This document shows positions 37,314 to 47,036 of a DNA stretch of 51,405 bases, in pieces. Where the stretch lies: positions 1-51,405 of the forward strand of contig CAMZLQ010000002.1 of assembly GCA_947311585.1 (NCBI GenBank). Reading direction: 5' to 3'. The position numbers were made by a program, and so were the translations under genes. The stretch is from an uncultured Alcanivoracaceae bacterium. GTDB lineage: Bacteria > Pseudomonadota > Gammaproteobacteria > Xanthomonadales > Marinicellaceae. The notes under the pieces are model-generated. The model did not search any database, was not told the DNA's origin, and was given only the letters and a program-made list of their open reading frames with translations. The number at the start of each line of letters is the position of its first letter. The stretch's first letter is position 1.

Positions 37314-39296
37314 ATGAAAAAAGAAACGATAATAGCAAAAAAGAGTAAAACAAATAAGCTATCATTAATCAGCTTACTTTGTTTGATAATTGTTGGTAGT
37401 GGTGCACCTATTGAACAATCGTTTGCCAGAGGTAAAATCACACCTGACCAGTTGTATATTGTGGATTGTTTGTTGCCACCTCAAGTGAGACAATTGGGCT
37501 CAAACTATACTTATTTGGCTCCACGAAAACCGGCTCGGTTAAGTGCGCGTGATTGCGCGGTTAGAGGTGGAGAGTACGTGGCGTACGATAAAGCCAGTTT
37601 TTCCAGTGTTGCTAAAATGTGGTTGCCAGAAGCACAAGGCGGAAACCCAAAAGCTCAATCCTACCTCGGTGAGTTGTATGAGAAAGGTTTGGGTGGAACA
37701 CCTGATTATAAAGCTGCTGCGATGTGGTATCAAAAAGCGGTGGATCAAGGTTATACGCCAGCCATGTTGAATTTGGGTAATTTATATGAGCAAGGGTTGG
37801 GTGTAGAACAAGATAAAACAAAAGCCATTAACCTTTACCGACAAGCCTCAGGGATTACGGATTCAAATTTAGAGATTGTTACTGAACAAAATTTGCGAGA
37901 AAGGCGTGCAAAAGAACACCAAAGAATTCAGTTGCTCAAACAAGTCTCTGGGTTAAGAAAACAATTGTCAGAAGTAAAAAGTGATTACGACTTAACTAAA
38001 CGTTATGTTGAACAATCAAATATAAAACTCAAAGATTTACAAGCACAACTAAAAAACAATAAAGGTAATAACTCAATCTTGCAAAAAATTGCTAATTTAA
38101 AGGCGGAATTAAATAATAAAAACAATGAGTTATCTAAACAAAATAAAGTAATAAACACCTTGGTTTCTAAAGTGAGTGAACAAGCAACGCGTGATGATGT
38201 GGCGCAAAACACTAAAGAATCGGGCATTAGCATTCTAAATCCAGATGTATTTTTAACACGTGGCATTAACACAATGGCAATGCCTGCAGATGCAGTTAAA
38301 TTTAAGTTTATGGCAAGTGTCACCCCTCCAGAAGGCGTTGTTGCTCTAAAAGTTAATAATCAAGACTACACAAAAACCATGACGGATGGAGGCGTTTTTG
38401 AAAGCACAGTTGAACTAAAAAATGGAGACACACCTGTAAGTATTGTTGCCATTAGAAAAGATGGCACACGAAACATCGAACAGTTTGTTGCAATTAGGAA
38501 TCAGTTCAAACCAGTAAAAGCTCGTAAATTTGATGAGTTATTTACTCGACGTTTACGCAATGATTTGGGTGATTATTTTGCTTTAGTTATTGGTAATGAT
38601 GAATACAATAATTTGGATAATTTGCAAACCGCATCATCAGATGCCAAGGAAATTGCGAAAATTTTAAAGAAACGTTATGGATATAAGGTTAAATTATTAA
38701 TTAATGCGGATAAAATGACGATGTTAAAAGCATTAACTGATTACAATAAAAAATTAGGCAAGTTTGATAACTTAATGGTTTATTACGCAGGTCATGGTTT
38801 AATTGATGAGAAGACAAAGCAAGGGTATTGGATACCTACCGATGCCTCTGCAACAGATAAATCCACTTGGATTGCAAATAAACGCATCAGTGATTTTATG
38901 GCAAATATGAAAGCCAAGCATGTAATGGTTGTAGCGGACTCGTGTTACTCTGGTACTCTTTCTGGCTCTGCCATTTCGCCGTTACCTGATGATATTGAAA
39001 GTGAAGACATTTTATTTACTTCGCGTGTAAAAGCTCGAACAGTTTTGACTTCTGGTGGCTTGCAACCAATCTTAGATAGTGGTGGCAATGGTCATTCAAT
39101 ATTTGCCTCAGCTTTTATTGATACCTTAAATGAGAATGATGGTGTTATGGAAGGATACCGTTTGTATAAAGCCATGAGTCAGCAAGTTAAATTACGTTCA
39201 AGCTTAGCGGGTTTGGAACAAGTTCCTGAATACAGTGCAGTCAAACACGCAGGGCATGAGGGCAGTGAGTATTATTTCTTACCAAAGAAAATTTGA
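37314..39296 (+). CDS. Exported Sel1-repeat/caspase-fold (peptidase C14) protein
   Basis: 660 residues from the ATG at 37314 (AAGGGGAACACT upstream is a good ribosome site). Order: a signal or anchor segment (about 16-38), two Sel1-like repeats (111-175; AQSYLGELYEKGLGG, AMLNLGNLYEQGLGV), a coiled coil (about 195-285), an Ig-like segment, then a caspase-fold domain (about 425-600). The catalytic dyad is intact: His494 in YYAGHG and Cys544 in DSCYSG. LVIGNDEYNNLDNLQTASSDA is the typical first strand of bacterial caspase-like peptidases. It would act outside the cytoplasm, possibly cutting after basic residues as metacaspases do. It is co-oriented with the autotransporter, separated by 34 bp, hence probably one operon. 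Confidence 0.87.
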   Translation: MKKETIIAKKSKTNKLSLISLLCLIIVGSGAPIEQSFARGKITPDQLYIVDCLLPPQVRQLGSNYTYLAPRKPARLSARDCAVRGGEYVAYDKASFSSVAKMWLPEAQGGNPKAQSYLGELYEKGLGGTPDYKAAAMWYQKAVDQGYTPAMLNLGNLYEQGLGVEQDKTKAINLYRQASGITDSNLEIVTEQNLRERRAKEHQRIQLLKQVSGLRKQLSEVKSDYDLTKRYVEQSNIKLKDLQAQLKNNKGNNSILQKIANLKAELNNKNNELSKQNKVINTLVSKVSEQATRDDVAQNTKESGISILNPDVFLTRGINTMAMPADAVKFKFMASVTPPEGVVALKVNNQDYTKTMTDGGVFESTVELKNGDTPVSIVAIRKDGTRNIEQFVAIRNQFKPVKARKFDELFTRRLRNDLGDYFALVIGNDEYNNLDNLQTASSDAKEIAKILKKRYGYKVKLLINADKMTMLKALTDYNKKLGKFDNLMVYYAGHGLIDEKTKQGYWIPTDASATDKSTWIANKRISDFMANMKAKHVMVVADSCYSGTLSGSAISPLPDDIESEDILFTSRVKARTVLTSGGLQPILDSGGNGHSIFASAFIDTLNENDGVMEGYRLYKAMSQQVKLRSSLAGLEQVPEYSAVKHAGHEGSEYYFLPKKI

Positions 39297-39308
39297 TTAT
39301 AAGTTATA

Positions 39309-39540
39309 GAGACCTTTGCATAACTCGTGGTACGTGTTAAAAAGTTGCAAAAAACACCACTCTGCGTTAAAAAATTCGCAAAAAATCCTTCTGGAAAGGA
39401 TTTTCACGTTAGCCCACGCATGTGGGTGAGTATCATGGATGATACGAATAAATAGCGGGCTATTTGACTCATTTTTTGCCTTGATTGGAGCTTTTTTATT
39501 CTTTTTTCAATCATCCCAGAGTTAGTTATGCAAAGGTTTC
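39309..39540. mobile_element. 232-bp MITE-like element with target duplication
   Basis: Imperfect terminal inverted repeats: left GAGACCTTTGCATAACTC, right end (reverse complement) GAAACCTTTGCATAAC. TTATA directly flanks both ends (39304-39308 and 39541-39545), a 5-bp target-site duplication. The interior has no gene but several perfect hairpins: AAAATCCTT/AAGGATTTT, GTATCAT/ATGATAC and AATAGC/GCTATT. The GAGACCTTTGCA ends resemble those of some IS5-type elements, so it may be moved by an unlinked transposase. It sits between the caspase gene and its terminator. Confidence 0.75.
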
Positions 39541-39556
39541 TTATATTGTTAGCATT

Positions 39557-39586
39557 AAAAAAGGTTGGGAAATCCCAACCTTTTTT
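39557..39586. terminator. Bidirectional rho-independent terminator
   Basis: Stem AAAAAAGGTTGGGA/TCCCAACCTTTTTT with an AA loop: GGTTGGGA 39563-39570, TCCCAACC 39573-39580, then six T. It serves both the caspase gene (plus strand) and the sucAB-lpd operon (minus strand). Confidence 0.9.
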
Positions 39587-39609
39587 ACTTTGCGAAAGAA
39601 TAAGAAACT

Positions 39610-41031
39610 TTAATTCATCTTATGAATTGCACGTTTATCAACACTTAATGCCGCTTCATGTACCGCTTCAGAAAGAGTTGGGTGCGCATGAATAATGCGT
39701 GCCAAATCCTCAGCACAACCTTGAAACTCCATAGTTACTACACATTCAGCAATCAATTCAGATGCGTTGGCACCAACAATATGAGCGCCAAGTAACGTAT
39801 CTGTTTCTTTATCAGCCAACAATTTAACCATACCCTGTGGTTGGTTCATGGCAACAGCTCGACCAATAGCTGCAAACGGGAAAGTGCCGACGTTATATTC
39901 TACGCCTTCATCTTTGAGTTGTTGTTCTGTTTTACCAACCCATGCCATTTCTGGTTCTGTATAGATAACCCAAGGAACAGTATTAAAATCTATATGTCCA
40001 TGTTGACCAGCGATGCGTTCTGCAACGGCAATTCCTTCTTCACTGGCTTTGTGAGCTAGCATAGGGCCACGTACTACATCGCCAATTGCCCAGATGTTAC
40101 TTGCTGTGGTTTGGCATAAGTCATTGACTTGAATTTGACCACGGTCAGTTAATTCAACACCGCAATTTTCACTCAGTAAGTTTTCAGTATTCGATTTACG
40201 ACCCACGGCAACCAATAGCTTATCGAATATTTCTGTGGATTGTTCGCCATTTTTCTCAAAAGTTACTTCGACTTTACCATTGACAATGTTAGCCGCTTTG
40301 ACAAATGTCTTTAAGCGAATATCCATTTTTTGTTTTTTAAATTCGCGTCCAGCCACTTTTGCGATGTCTTTATCTGCTGCGGCGAGTAGTGTGTCCATTG
40401 CTTCAAATATGACTATTTGAGAACCCAAACGCCCCCAAACACTTGCCATTTCAAGTCCGATGACTCCTGCACCAATAATGCCAAGTTTTTTTGGTGTTTC
40501 ATCGATATTCAATGCACCTGCATTATCGACTATTAAATCATTATCAATAGTAACATTTGGAATAGAAAAAGGAGTAGATCCTGTTGCGATAATTATATTT
40601 TTAGCTGTTACTGTGGTGCTTTTTTCACCTTGGGTAAGCTTGACTTGATTATTGCCTAATAAAGTAGCTGTTGCATGGGAAGCCTTAACTTTATTGGCTT
40701 TAAATAATCCCGCAATACCACCGGTAAATTGTTTGACAATGGCATCTTTTCGGCCAATCATTTTATTTACGTCAATCTTTGCATTTTCAAAGCTTATGCC
40801 ATGATTATGGTAATCGTGTTGCATGTGAGCAAAGTTTTTTGAGGAATCAAGCAAGGCTTTTGAAGGAATGCAGCCAACATTTAAGCAGGTTCCACCAAGG
40901 GCTGGTTTGCCATCTTTACCAATAAAATTATCAACACATAAAGTGCTTAAACCCAATTGTGCAGCTCGAATGGCAGCAACGTAGCCACCAGGGCCTCCAC
41001 CAATAACGACGACATCGTATTGTTCTGACAT
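39610..41031 (-). CDS. lpdA: Dihydrolipoamide dehydrogenase (E3)
   Basis: Reoxidises the dihydrolipoyl arms of the 2-oxoglutarate (and possibly pyruvate) dehydrogenase complex with FAD and NAD+. 473 residues from the ATG at 41031, chosen because it has AGGAGAAATAAC just upstream and begins MSEQYDVVVIGGGPGG; the longer frame to 41094 runs into sucB. FAD site GGGPGG; redox disulfide Cys49-Cys54 in GGTCLNVGC; NAD site GAGVIGLEMASVWGRLG; C-terminal active-site AHPTLSE. It lies 10 bp after sucB. Confidence 0.96.
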   Translation of the reverse strand: MSEQYDVVVIGGGPGGYVAAIRAAQLGLSTLCVDNFIGKDGKPALGGTCLNVGCIPSKALLDSSKNFAHMQHDYHNHGISFENAKIDVNKMIGRKDAIVKQFTGGIAGLFKANKVKASHATATLLGNNQVKLTQGEKSTTVTAKNIIIATGSTPFSIPNVTIDNDLIVDNAGALNIDETPKKLGIIGAGVIGLEMASVWGRLGSQIVIFEAMDTLLAAADKDIAKVAGREFKKQKMDIRLKTFVKAANIVNGKVEVTFEKNGEQSTEIFDKLLVAVGRKSNTENLLSENCGVELTDRGQIQVNDLCQTTASNIWAIGDVVRGPMLAHKASEEGIAVAERIAGQHGHIDFNTVPWVIYTEPEMAWVGKTEQQLKDEGVEYNVGTFPFAAIGRAVAMNQPQGMVKLLADKETDTLLGAHIVGANASELIAECVVTMEFQGCAEDLARIIHAHPTLSEAVHEAALSVDKRAIHKMN

Positions 41032-41041
41032 GTTATTTCTC

Positions 41042-42211
41042 CTAAAGGTTAAGCAATAAACGAGCGGGATCTTCCAACGCGTCTTTGATTGCAACTAAGA
41101 ATAAAACAGCATCCTTTCCATCAATAATACGGTGATCGTAAGTCAAAGCAATATACATCATTGGACGTGCAACAATCTCGCCGTCGAGGACAACTGGGCG
41201 TTGTTTTATTGTGTGCATGCCTAAAATAGCACTTTGTGGTGCATTGAGTATTGGTGTTGACATTAATGAACCGAAAGTTCCTCCATTGGTAATGGTGAAT
41301 GTTCCGCCTTGTAAATCATCCATGCCTAACTTTCCATCGCGTGCGGCAATGGCATAGTCCATGATTTGTCTATCAATATCGGCTAAGCCCATGGTGTCTG
41401 TGTATTTAAGTACTGGCACAACCAAACCACGTGGTGAGGCAACAGCAATACCGATGTGATGATTTTTGTTGTAAATTATATCGGACCCTTCGGTTGCGGC
41501 ATTTATGATTGGAAATTTCTTCAACGCTTCTGTTGCGGCTTTAACAAAGAAGGACATTAGACCCAATTTAACACCATGCTCGGCAATAAATTCTTCTTTG
41601 TATTTCTTACGAATATCCATAACGGCCTGCAAATCAACTTCATTAAAGGAAGTCAACATCGCCGCTGTGGATTGTGCTTCAATCATTCGGTTAGCCACCA
41701 TTTGACGTAAACGACTCATTGGCACACGTTCTGTTGCTGGCGTGTTGGCAACATCTAATGCATTGGGTTTTGTGATTCTTCCACCGCGACCAGTGCCTGT
41801 TATTTGTGATACATCAATGCCGTTTTCACTCATTATTTTACGAGCAGCAGGAGAGGCTCCCGCAGTATTTGTGTTCGTTTGAGGGGTTGGAGCAGCTGCT
41901 GTTGGAGTTGGTGAGGAAGCAGGAGCAGCATCAACTGGTGTAGCACTTTCTTGTGCTACCTCAGCAGGAGCTTCCCCTTCTTCAAATTTCGCCAATACTT
42001 GATCGGATAATACGGTTTCTCCTTCACCTTGGATTATTTCTTTTAAATAACCATCGGCAGGGGCAGGCACTTCTAGTACCACTTTGTCGGTCTCTAAATC
42101 GACAATATTTTCGTCTCTGGCAACAAAATCACCGGGTTGTTTGTGCCATGTGGCAACGGTTGCATCAGCTACTGACTCAGGAAGAACAGGAACTTTAATT
42201 TCAATACTCAT
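41042..42211 (-). CDS. sucB: Dihydrolipoyl succinyltransferase, E2 of 2-oxoglutarate dehydrogenase
   Basis: Core of the 2-oxoglutarate dehydrogenase complex, moving the succinyl group to CoA. 389 residues. The single lipoyl domain has the lipoylated Lys43 in [10 protein letters not shown]; a Pro/Ala/Thr-rich linker (about 75-115) precedes the E1/E3-binding domain ([19 protein letters not shown]). The catalytic domain ends with [13 protein letters not shown] bearing the active-site His and Asp. It lies 3 bp after sucA. Confidence 0.96.
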   Translation of the reverse strand: MSIEIKVPVLPESVADATVATWHKQPGDFVARDENIVDLETDKVVLEVPAPADGYLKEIIQGEGETVLSDQVLAKFEEGEAPAEVAQESATPVDAAPASSPTPTAAAPTPQTNTNTAGASPAARKIMSENGIDVSQITGTGRGGRITKPNALDVANTPATERVPMSRLRQMVANRMIEAQSTAAMLTSFNEVDLQAVMDIRKKYKEEFIAEHGVKLGLMSFFVKAATEALKKFPIINAATEGSDIIYNKNHHIGIAVASPRGLVVPVLKYTDTMGLADIDRQIMDYAIAARDGKLGMDDLQGGTFTITNGGTFGSLMSTPILNAPQSAILGMHTIKQRPVVLDGEIVARPMMYIALTYDHRIIDGKDAVLFLVAIKDALEDPARLLLNL

Positions 42212-42214
42212 TTT

Positions 42215-45064
42215 TTACTCCGCATCGATGTTGGAACCACGTTGCCCATTAATGGCTTCGTGAACTAATTGTGTTTGTTGTTTGGCATGTGCTTTTGATG
42301 AACCCACAGCAGGAGAGGGCGAATGCGCTCGTCCAGCATAATGTAAGAACTTATTGCCATGCTTGTGATTTTTAATGCAATATTTTAAATGGTGGCGAAT
42401 TTGGAACCATGCACCTTGATTGATGGGCTCTTCTTGGCACCAGATGAAGACATTGCAATTCTTATAATTGTCTATGTAATTAATTAACAGTTTACGTGGG
42501 AATGGATAGAGTTGTTCTACACGTAAAACAGCGACTTTTTCATTTGGGTTGGCTTCTAACTCATTGATTATGTCATAATAAACTTTGCCCGCACATAAAA
42601 TAACACGTTCGACCTTATCATTTTTTACGCGTCTATCAGGAATAACATTTTGGAACTCTCCCTCCAACAATTGGGATTTGTCGGACGCAGCGCCTTTGTA
42701 TCGCAACAGACTTTTGGGTGTCATAACTATCAAAGGTTTGCGGACTTTTCGTAACATTTGTCTGCGCAACATATGAAACATTTGAGCTGGGGTTGATGGT
42801 ATGCACACTTGCATGTTATTAACCGCACACAATTGTAAATACCGTTCTAAACGAGCTGATGAATGCTCCGGCCCCTGACCCTCAAAACCATGAGGTAAGA
42901 ACATAACCAGTCCACAAAAACGTCCCCATTTGGCTTCTCCAGAGGAAATGAATTGATCAATAACAACTTGTGCACCATTAGCAAAATCACCAAATTGTGC
43001 TTCCCATACAATCAAAGCGTTGGGTTCGGATGTTGAATAACCGTATTCAAAAGCCAAGACAGCCTCTTCAGATAAGACGGAATTAATGATAGAAATGCGC
43101 GCTTTGTCTTTTTCTAAACTTTTAAGTGGCATATAGGATTCATCTTGAGTAACATTATGAATCACTGCATGGCGATGGAAAAAAGTACCGCGTTGTGAAT
43201 CTTGCCCATCAATCCTGATTTGATAGCCGTCATTTAAAATGCTTGCATAAGCCATGGTTTCTGCAAAGCCCCAATCCATTTTCAACTCACCATCCATCAT
43301 TTTCACACGATCTTGGTAGATTTTTTTAATGCGGTTATGGGGTTTAAAATGTTCAGGAATTGCAGTGATTGCCTTCGAAAAACGTGCAAATTGTTCTGTA
43401 TTTATAGTGGTATCAACCTTATCAGACAGGTGTCCGCCAATATAAGGAGACCAGTCTACATGGTACTCGTCTTTGACCATGGCTTTAGAGAGTTCAACAA
43501 CAGGGCGACCTTCATCCAGTGAATCGCGGTAACCTTCGACTAAAATTTCTGCGTGCTCTTTAAATATGACTCCCTGGGCTATTAATTTGTCCGCATAAAT
43601 TTGACGTGGAGACGGGTGTTTTTTAATTATCTTATACATAATAGGTTGAGTTGCAGAAGGCTCATCCGCTTCATTATGACCATGTTTGCGGTAACACACC
43701 AAATCAATTACCACATCTTTGTGAAACTTCTTTCGGAAATCTGCCGCTATTTTGGTAATATAAGCAACCGCTTCGGGATCATCTCCATTAACATGAAAAA
43801 TGGGTGCCTGCACCATTTTGGCAACTTCGGTACAATAACCAATAGTGTCTTGGTCTAAAGCATGAGTGGTAGTAAATCCAATTTGGTTGTTGATCACAAT
43901 ATGTATAGTTCCGCCAACGAAATAACCCTCATCTTGTGACATGTTAAACAATTCCATGTTAACACCTTGTCCTTCAATGGCGGCATCACCATGAATTAAG
44001 ACGGGTAACACTTGCTTACCAAAAACGTCATTATTACGTCTGAATTGGCGTGCTTTAGCCGAGCCCAATACCACTGGGTTGATGATTTCTAAGTGAGATG
44101 GATTAAACGCTAATGCGACATGCACATCGCCCGCTTCGGTAGGTATGTCAGAAGAAAAGCCCATGTGGTATTTGACATCGCCAGAATTAACATTGTCGTA
44201 TTCTTTATCATAAATACCATCAAATTCTTTGAATAAATCTTGAGCAGATTTGCCCAAAGTATTAACCAGAACATTCAAGCGTCCACGATGAGCCATTCCG
44301 ATAACAATTTCTTTAATGCCTTGTTTTCCAGCATGCAAAATAAGTTCGTTTAGCTGAGGAATGAGTGAATCGCCACCTTCAAGTGAAAAACGTTTTTGAC
44401 CCACATATTTGGTGTGAAGGTAACGTTCCATGCCCTCTGCTTTAGTGAGCTCCTCCAGTAAACGGTGTTTTTCATCTTCATTTATAGGAAACTTGTCTTG
44501 TACTGACTCAATGCGTTGCTGAATCCATTCACGTTGTTCAATGTCATTAATATGCATATACTCATAACCAACATGTTTGGTGTAAGTGTTTTTAAGTACA
44601 GCAATAATATCCTTAAGTTTCATGCGATTATCTGCAACAAGAGACCCTGTTGAAAAGGTTGTTTCCATATCCGAATCAACTAAATTATGATAGCTGGGAT
44701 CCAAATCAGAAACGGCAGGACGAGGGCGGTAATGTATTGGATCAACATCCGCTTGTTTATGCCCTGCCACACGATAGGAGTTAATTAAACGCAGTACAGC
44801 CGCTTCTTTTTGCATGTCTTCGGCGGAATGAATAGCCGATTCTGCCATAGGTGGCAACTGTGCTGCGGCTTCAAATTGCTCGAGAATAGGTAAATGACGT
44901 ATATCTTTACCTGTGTTATCGGTTAATTTATCAAAAACTGCTTGCAGTTCCTTTGATACGCTGTTTCTATCGACCAAATAATCATCATAAAACGATTCGA
45001 GCCAACTCGAATTAGTACCAAAAAATGGCGAAGACTGTTGTTGTGTTTTTATCCAAGATGTCAC
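42215..45064 (-). CDS. sucA: 2-oxoglutarate dehydrogenase E1
   Basis: Thiamine-diphosphate enzyme that decarboxylates 2-oxoglutarate in the TCA cycle. 949 residues (E. coli about 933). The N-terminal E2-contact region (SWLESFYDDYLVDRNSV) is followed by IGMAHRGRLNVLVNTLGK, LIHGDAAIEGQGVNMELFNM (thiamine and Mg site) and CYRKHGHNEADEPSATQP. A TATAAT (minus strand, 45102-45107) about 38 bp before the start is a possible -10 box. The upstream minus-strand gene ends 77 bp away. Confidence 0.97.
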   Translation of the reverse strand: MTSWIKTQQQSSPFFGTNSSWLESFYDDYLVDRNSVSKELQAVFDKLTDNTGKDIRHLPILEQFEAAAQLPPMAESAIHSAEDMQKEAAVLRLINSYRVAGHKQADVDPIHYRPRPAVSDLDPSYHNLVDSDMETTFSTGSLVADNRMKLKDIIAVLKNTYTKHVGYEYMHINDIEQREWIQQRIESVQDKFPINEDEKHRLLEELTKAEGMERYLHTKYVGQKRFSLEGGDSLIPQLNELILHAGKQGIKEIVIGMAHRGRLNVLVNTLGKSAQDLFKEFDGIYDKEYDNVNSGDVKYHMGFSSDIPTEAGDVHVALAFNPSHLEIINPVVLGSAKARQFRRNNDVFGKQVLPVLIHGDAAIEGQGVNMELFNMSQDEGYFVGGTIHIVINNQIGFTTTHALDQDTIGYCTEVAKMVQAPIFHVNGDDPEAVAYITKIAADFRKKFHKDVVIDLVCYRKHGHNEADEPSATQPIMYKIIKKHPSPRQIYADKLIAQGVIFKEHAEILVEGYRDSLDEGRPVVELSKAMVKDEYHVDWSPYIGGHLSDKVDTTINTEQFARFSKAITAIPEHFKPHNRIKKIYQDRVKMMDGELKMDWGFAETMAYASILNDGYQIRIDGQDSQRGTFFHRHAVIHNVTQDESYMPLKSLEKDKARISIINSVLSEEAVLAFEYGYSTSEPNALIVWEAQFGDFANGAQVVIDQFISSGEAKWGRFCGLVMFLPHGFEGQGPEHSSARLERYLQLCAVNNMQVCIPSTPAQMFHMLRRQMLRKVRKPLIVMTPKSLLRYKGAASDKSQLLEGEFQNVIPDRRVKNDKVERVILCAGKVYYDIINELEANPNEKVAVLRVEQLYPFPRKLLINYIDNYKNCNVFIWCQEEPINQGAWFQIRHHLKYCIKNHKHGNKFLHYAGRAHSPSPAVGSSKAHAKQQTQLVHEAINGQRGSNIDAE

Positions 45065-45141
45065 TTTATTGCCCTGTTTACAGAAAAGTTTTCAAAAGGC
45101 TATTATAACCAAATAAAAGATAGGATTAATCAAAAAGAGAT

Positions 45142-46749
45142 TTAATTGCAAAAATAATCCGATAATTCATCAGAAAAATAAATAAGGGCATTTTTGATTG
45201 GTAATGGGATTCCTCCACCGTGTGCACACAAAGAGCCTTGTTCTAAAGTATTGAGTAAATCAGTAAATAATTCTGCATCAATTTTTTGTTTATTTTTAAT
45301 TGCATTAAGCAATAATTCTTCACCTCTTTTGGTGCCTAATCGACAAGGAAAGCATTTGCCACAACTTTCATAAGCAGCAAATTCAAATAGGTGGTGCAGG
45401 TATTTAATCATTGGAAAATCAACAGGAATGCCGACAACAGAAGCATGACCCAGCAAAAAACCATTATTAGAAAAAGATTCAAAATCTAGTTGTAAGTCAT
45501 TGATTTTATTGATTGGAATGATGCCACCTAGCGGGCCTCCAATTTGCAATGCTTTAATGTCTTTTGCAAAACCACCGCCACATTGTTCAAAAACATCAAG
45601 TAATGTTCTACCCATTTCCACTTCATAAATGCCTGGATGAGTAAAACAGGAATCCAGTGAAATCAATTTGGTTCCTTTAGATTTATCTGTGCCAATTGCG
45701 TTATAAAATTTGCCTCCTTTTGTGGTGATGCTGTAGAGACAGGCTAAGGTTTCCACGTTGTTGACAACCGTGGGTTTATTAAAGAGCCCTTGTTGAGTCG
45801 GGAAGGGTGGACGCACACGAACTTCAGGTCGTTGACCTTCGATAGAATTAATTAAAGCGGTTTCTTCACCACAAATATAAGCCCCTTGTGCTGAGATAAT
45901 TTTAAATTTAAAGTCAAAATTTATTGATTCAATATAAGGGGCAAGTTGTTCTATGTTGTTTTTGATGGTTGCGATTGACTCAGGGTATTCTGCACGAATG
46001 TAAAGTATTCCATGGTCAGCACCGATTATATAAGCCGAAGCCAAAATACCAAATAAGACCAAAAGAGGTTGCTGTTCTAATAAATACCGATCCGAATAAG
46101 CACCCGCATCGCCTTCATCGGCATTGCAGATGATGTACTTTTGATCTGATTCAGCATTCATTGCTGAATCCAGTTTAAAGCTTATGGGAAACCCTGCACC
46201 ACCTCGACCTCGCAAACTGGATATTTTGAGCTCTCCAAGAATCTCATTTTTGCCTTCAGTCATTAAGGCGTCAAAAGCGTTTATAAATTGGTCAATACTA
46301 ATGGCTTTTCCTGTCAAAATTTGCGTACCTAAATTTCCAACCCTGTAATTATCTTTTACGGTATTTTTATTATCCATAACAACATTAATTTCAGCAGAAT
46401 CCAACCCTGAATAATTGCGACCTTGGTAATGGAAAGCTGAGTTTTCATGGCAACGACCCAAGCAAGTCATGTGCCCAATTTGGGATGAGTCAAAATGTTG
46501 TTCTAAGTGTTGTGTTAATTGTTTTTGTGTACCCGCACACAAACAAGCCGAACCATTGCAGACATACACTTTTTTATCTCTATTTTCTGCTTTTAGAAAA
46601 TCGTAAAAACTCACTGCACCATTGACCGAAGCTTTGCCAATTAAAAATTCGCGTGCAACTGCCTCTGTGTCAGGATTATTAGCGAAGCTTTCAAATAAGT
46701 TATCATCTAAACCCTTACGAGCCGATAGTTCGGAAATGTTTTTTGACAT
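45142..46749 (-). CDS. NuoE-NuoF fusion, probable NAD-linked formate dehydrogenase beta subunit
   Basis: 535 residues. The N-terminal thioredoxin-like [2Fe-2S] domain has Cys64/Cys69 and Cys96/Cys100 (CNGSAC, CLGRC, as in NuoE). The FMN/NADH domain has RGRGGAGFP (180-188) and AYICGEETALINSIEG. The [4Fe-4S] site has Cys463, 466, 469 and Cys508 (ESCGKCFPC and LCAHGG). This is the layout of FdsB/Fdh1B or HoxF diaphorase subunits. fdhD about 1.2 kb away favours formate dehydrogenase, but the catalytic alpha subunit and the gamma subunit are not in the window. It is adjacent to sucA on the same strand, and could be a free-standing diaphorase. Confidence 0.75.
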   Translation of the reverse strand: MSKNISELSARKGLDDNLFESFANNPDTEAVAREFLIGKASVNGAVSFYDFLKAENRDKKVYVCNGSACLCAGTQKQLTQHLEQHFDSSQIGHMTCLGRCHENSAFHYQGRNYSGLDSAEINVVMDNKNTVKDNYRVGNLGTQILTGKAISIDQFINAFDALMTEGKNEILGELKISSLRGRGGAGFPISFKLDSAMNAESDQKYIICNADEGDAGAYSDRYLLEQQPLLVLFGILASAYIIGADHGILYIRAEYPESIATIKNNIEQLAPYIESINFDFKFKIISAQGAYICGEETALINSIEGQRPEVRVRPPFPTQQGLFNKPTVVNNVETLACLYSITTKGGKFYNAIGTDKSKGTKLISLDSCFTHPGIYEVEMGRTLLDVFEQCGGGFAKDIKALQIGGPLGGIIPINKINDLQLDFESFSNNGFLLGHASVVGIPVDFPMIKYLHHLFEFAAYESCGKCFPCRLGTKRGEELLLNAIKNKQKIDAELFTDLLNTLEQGSLCAHGGGIPLPIKNALIYFSDELSDYFCN

Positions 46750-46835
46750 TGGATAAGTTGGGTCTTAAATAGTTATATTAAAGTTTCTATTATAACAATA
46801 GAGTTTCTAATTCTAAACTTGAAAATGGAATTATA

Positions 46836-46868
46836 TTGACAATTTAAAAGTGTTACCTTAATGTAAGG
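46836..46868 (+). promoter_or_regulatory. Promoter of the decayed AbrB/PIN module
   Basis: Perfect -35 TTGACA (46836-46841), 17-nt spacer, -10 TAATGT (46859-46864), 28 bp before the AbrB start. A short palindrome CCTTA/TAAGG (46856-46868) covers the -10 and could be the antitoxin's own operator. Confidence 0.55.
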
Positions 46869-46892
46869 AAAGATTCAACTAAAGAGAATGCT

Positions 46893-47036
46893 ATGAATGC
46901 ATCAACTTTAACAACAAAAGAACAGGTAACAATTCCCAAAAATGCAAGGGATTTGTTGAAAGTAGAAAAAGGAGATAGAGTTGAATCATTTATCAACAGG
47001 GAAGAATATTTGTTAATTAATCATTTGGTTGTGTGA
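46893..47036 (+). pseudogene. Truncated AbrB/SpoVT-type antitoxin
   Basis: 47 codons beginning MNASTLTTKEQVTIPKNA, the swapped-hairpin DNA-binding fold of AbrB-type (VapB-like) antitoxins (also VEKGDRVESFINREE). Normal family members have 70-80 residues; the toxin-binding tail is missing and the frame ends at a TGA. The reading then continues in another frame into PIN-toxin sequence. It may still bind DNA, but is unlikely to neutralise a toxin. It lies too low in length for most gene finders. Confidence 0.65.

Noticed and set aside
41032-41094. Longer lpdA start at 41094
   Set aside because: It overlaps the end of sucB and lacks similarity; the ATG at 41031 has AGGAG at normal spacing.
45142-46749. 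NuoE-NuoF fusion as a respiratory complex I subunit
   Set aside because: The rest of the nuo operon is absent and the fused layout is typical of formate dehydrogenase or hydrogenase diaphorase subunits.
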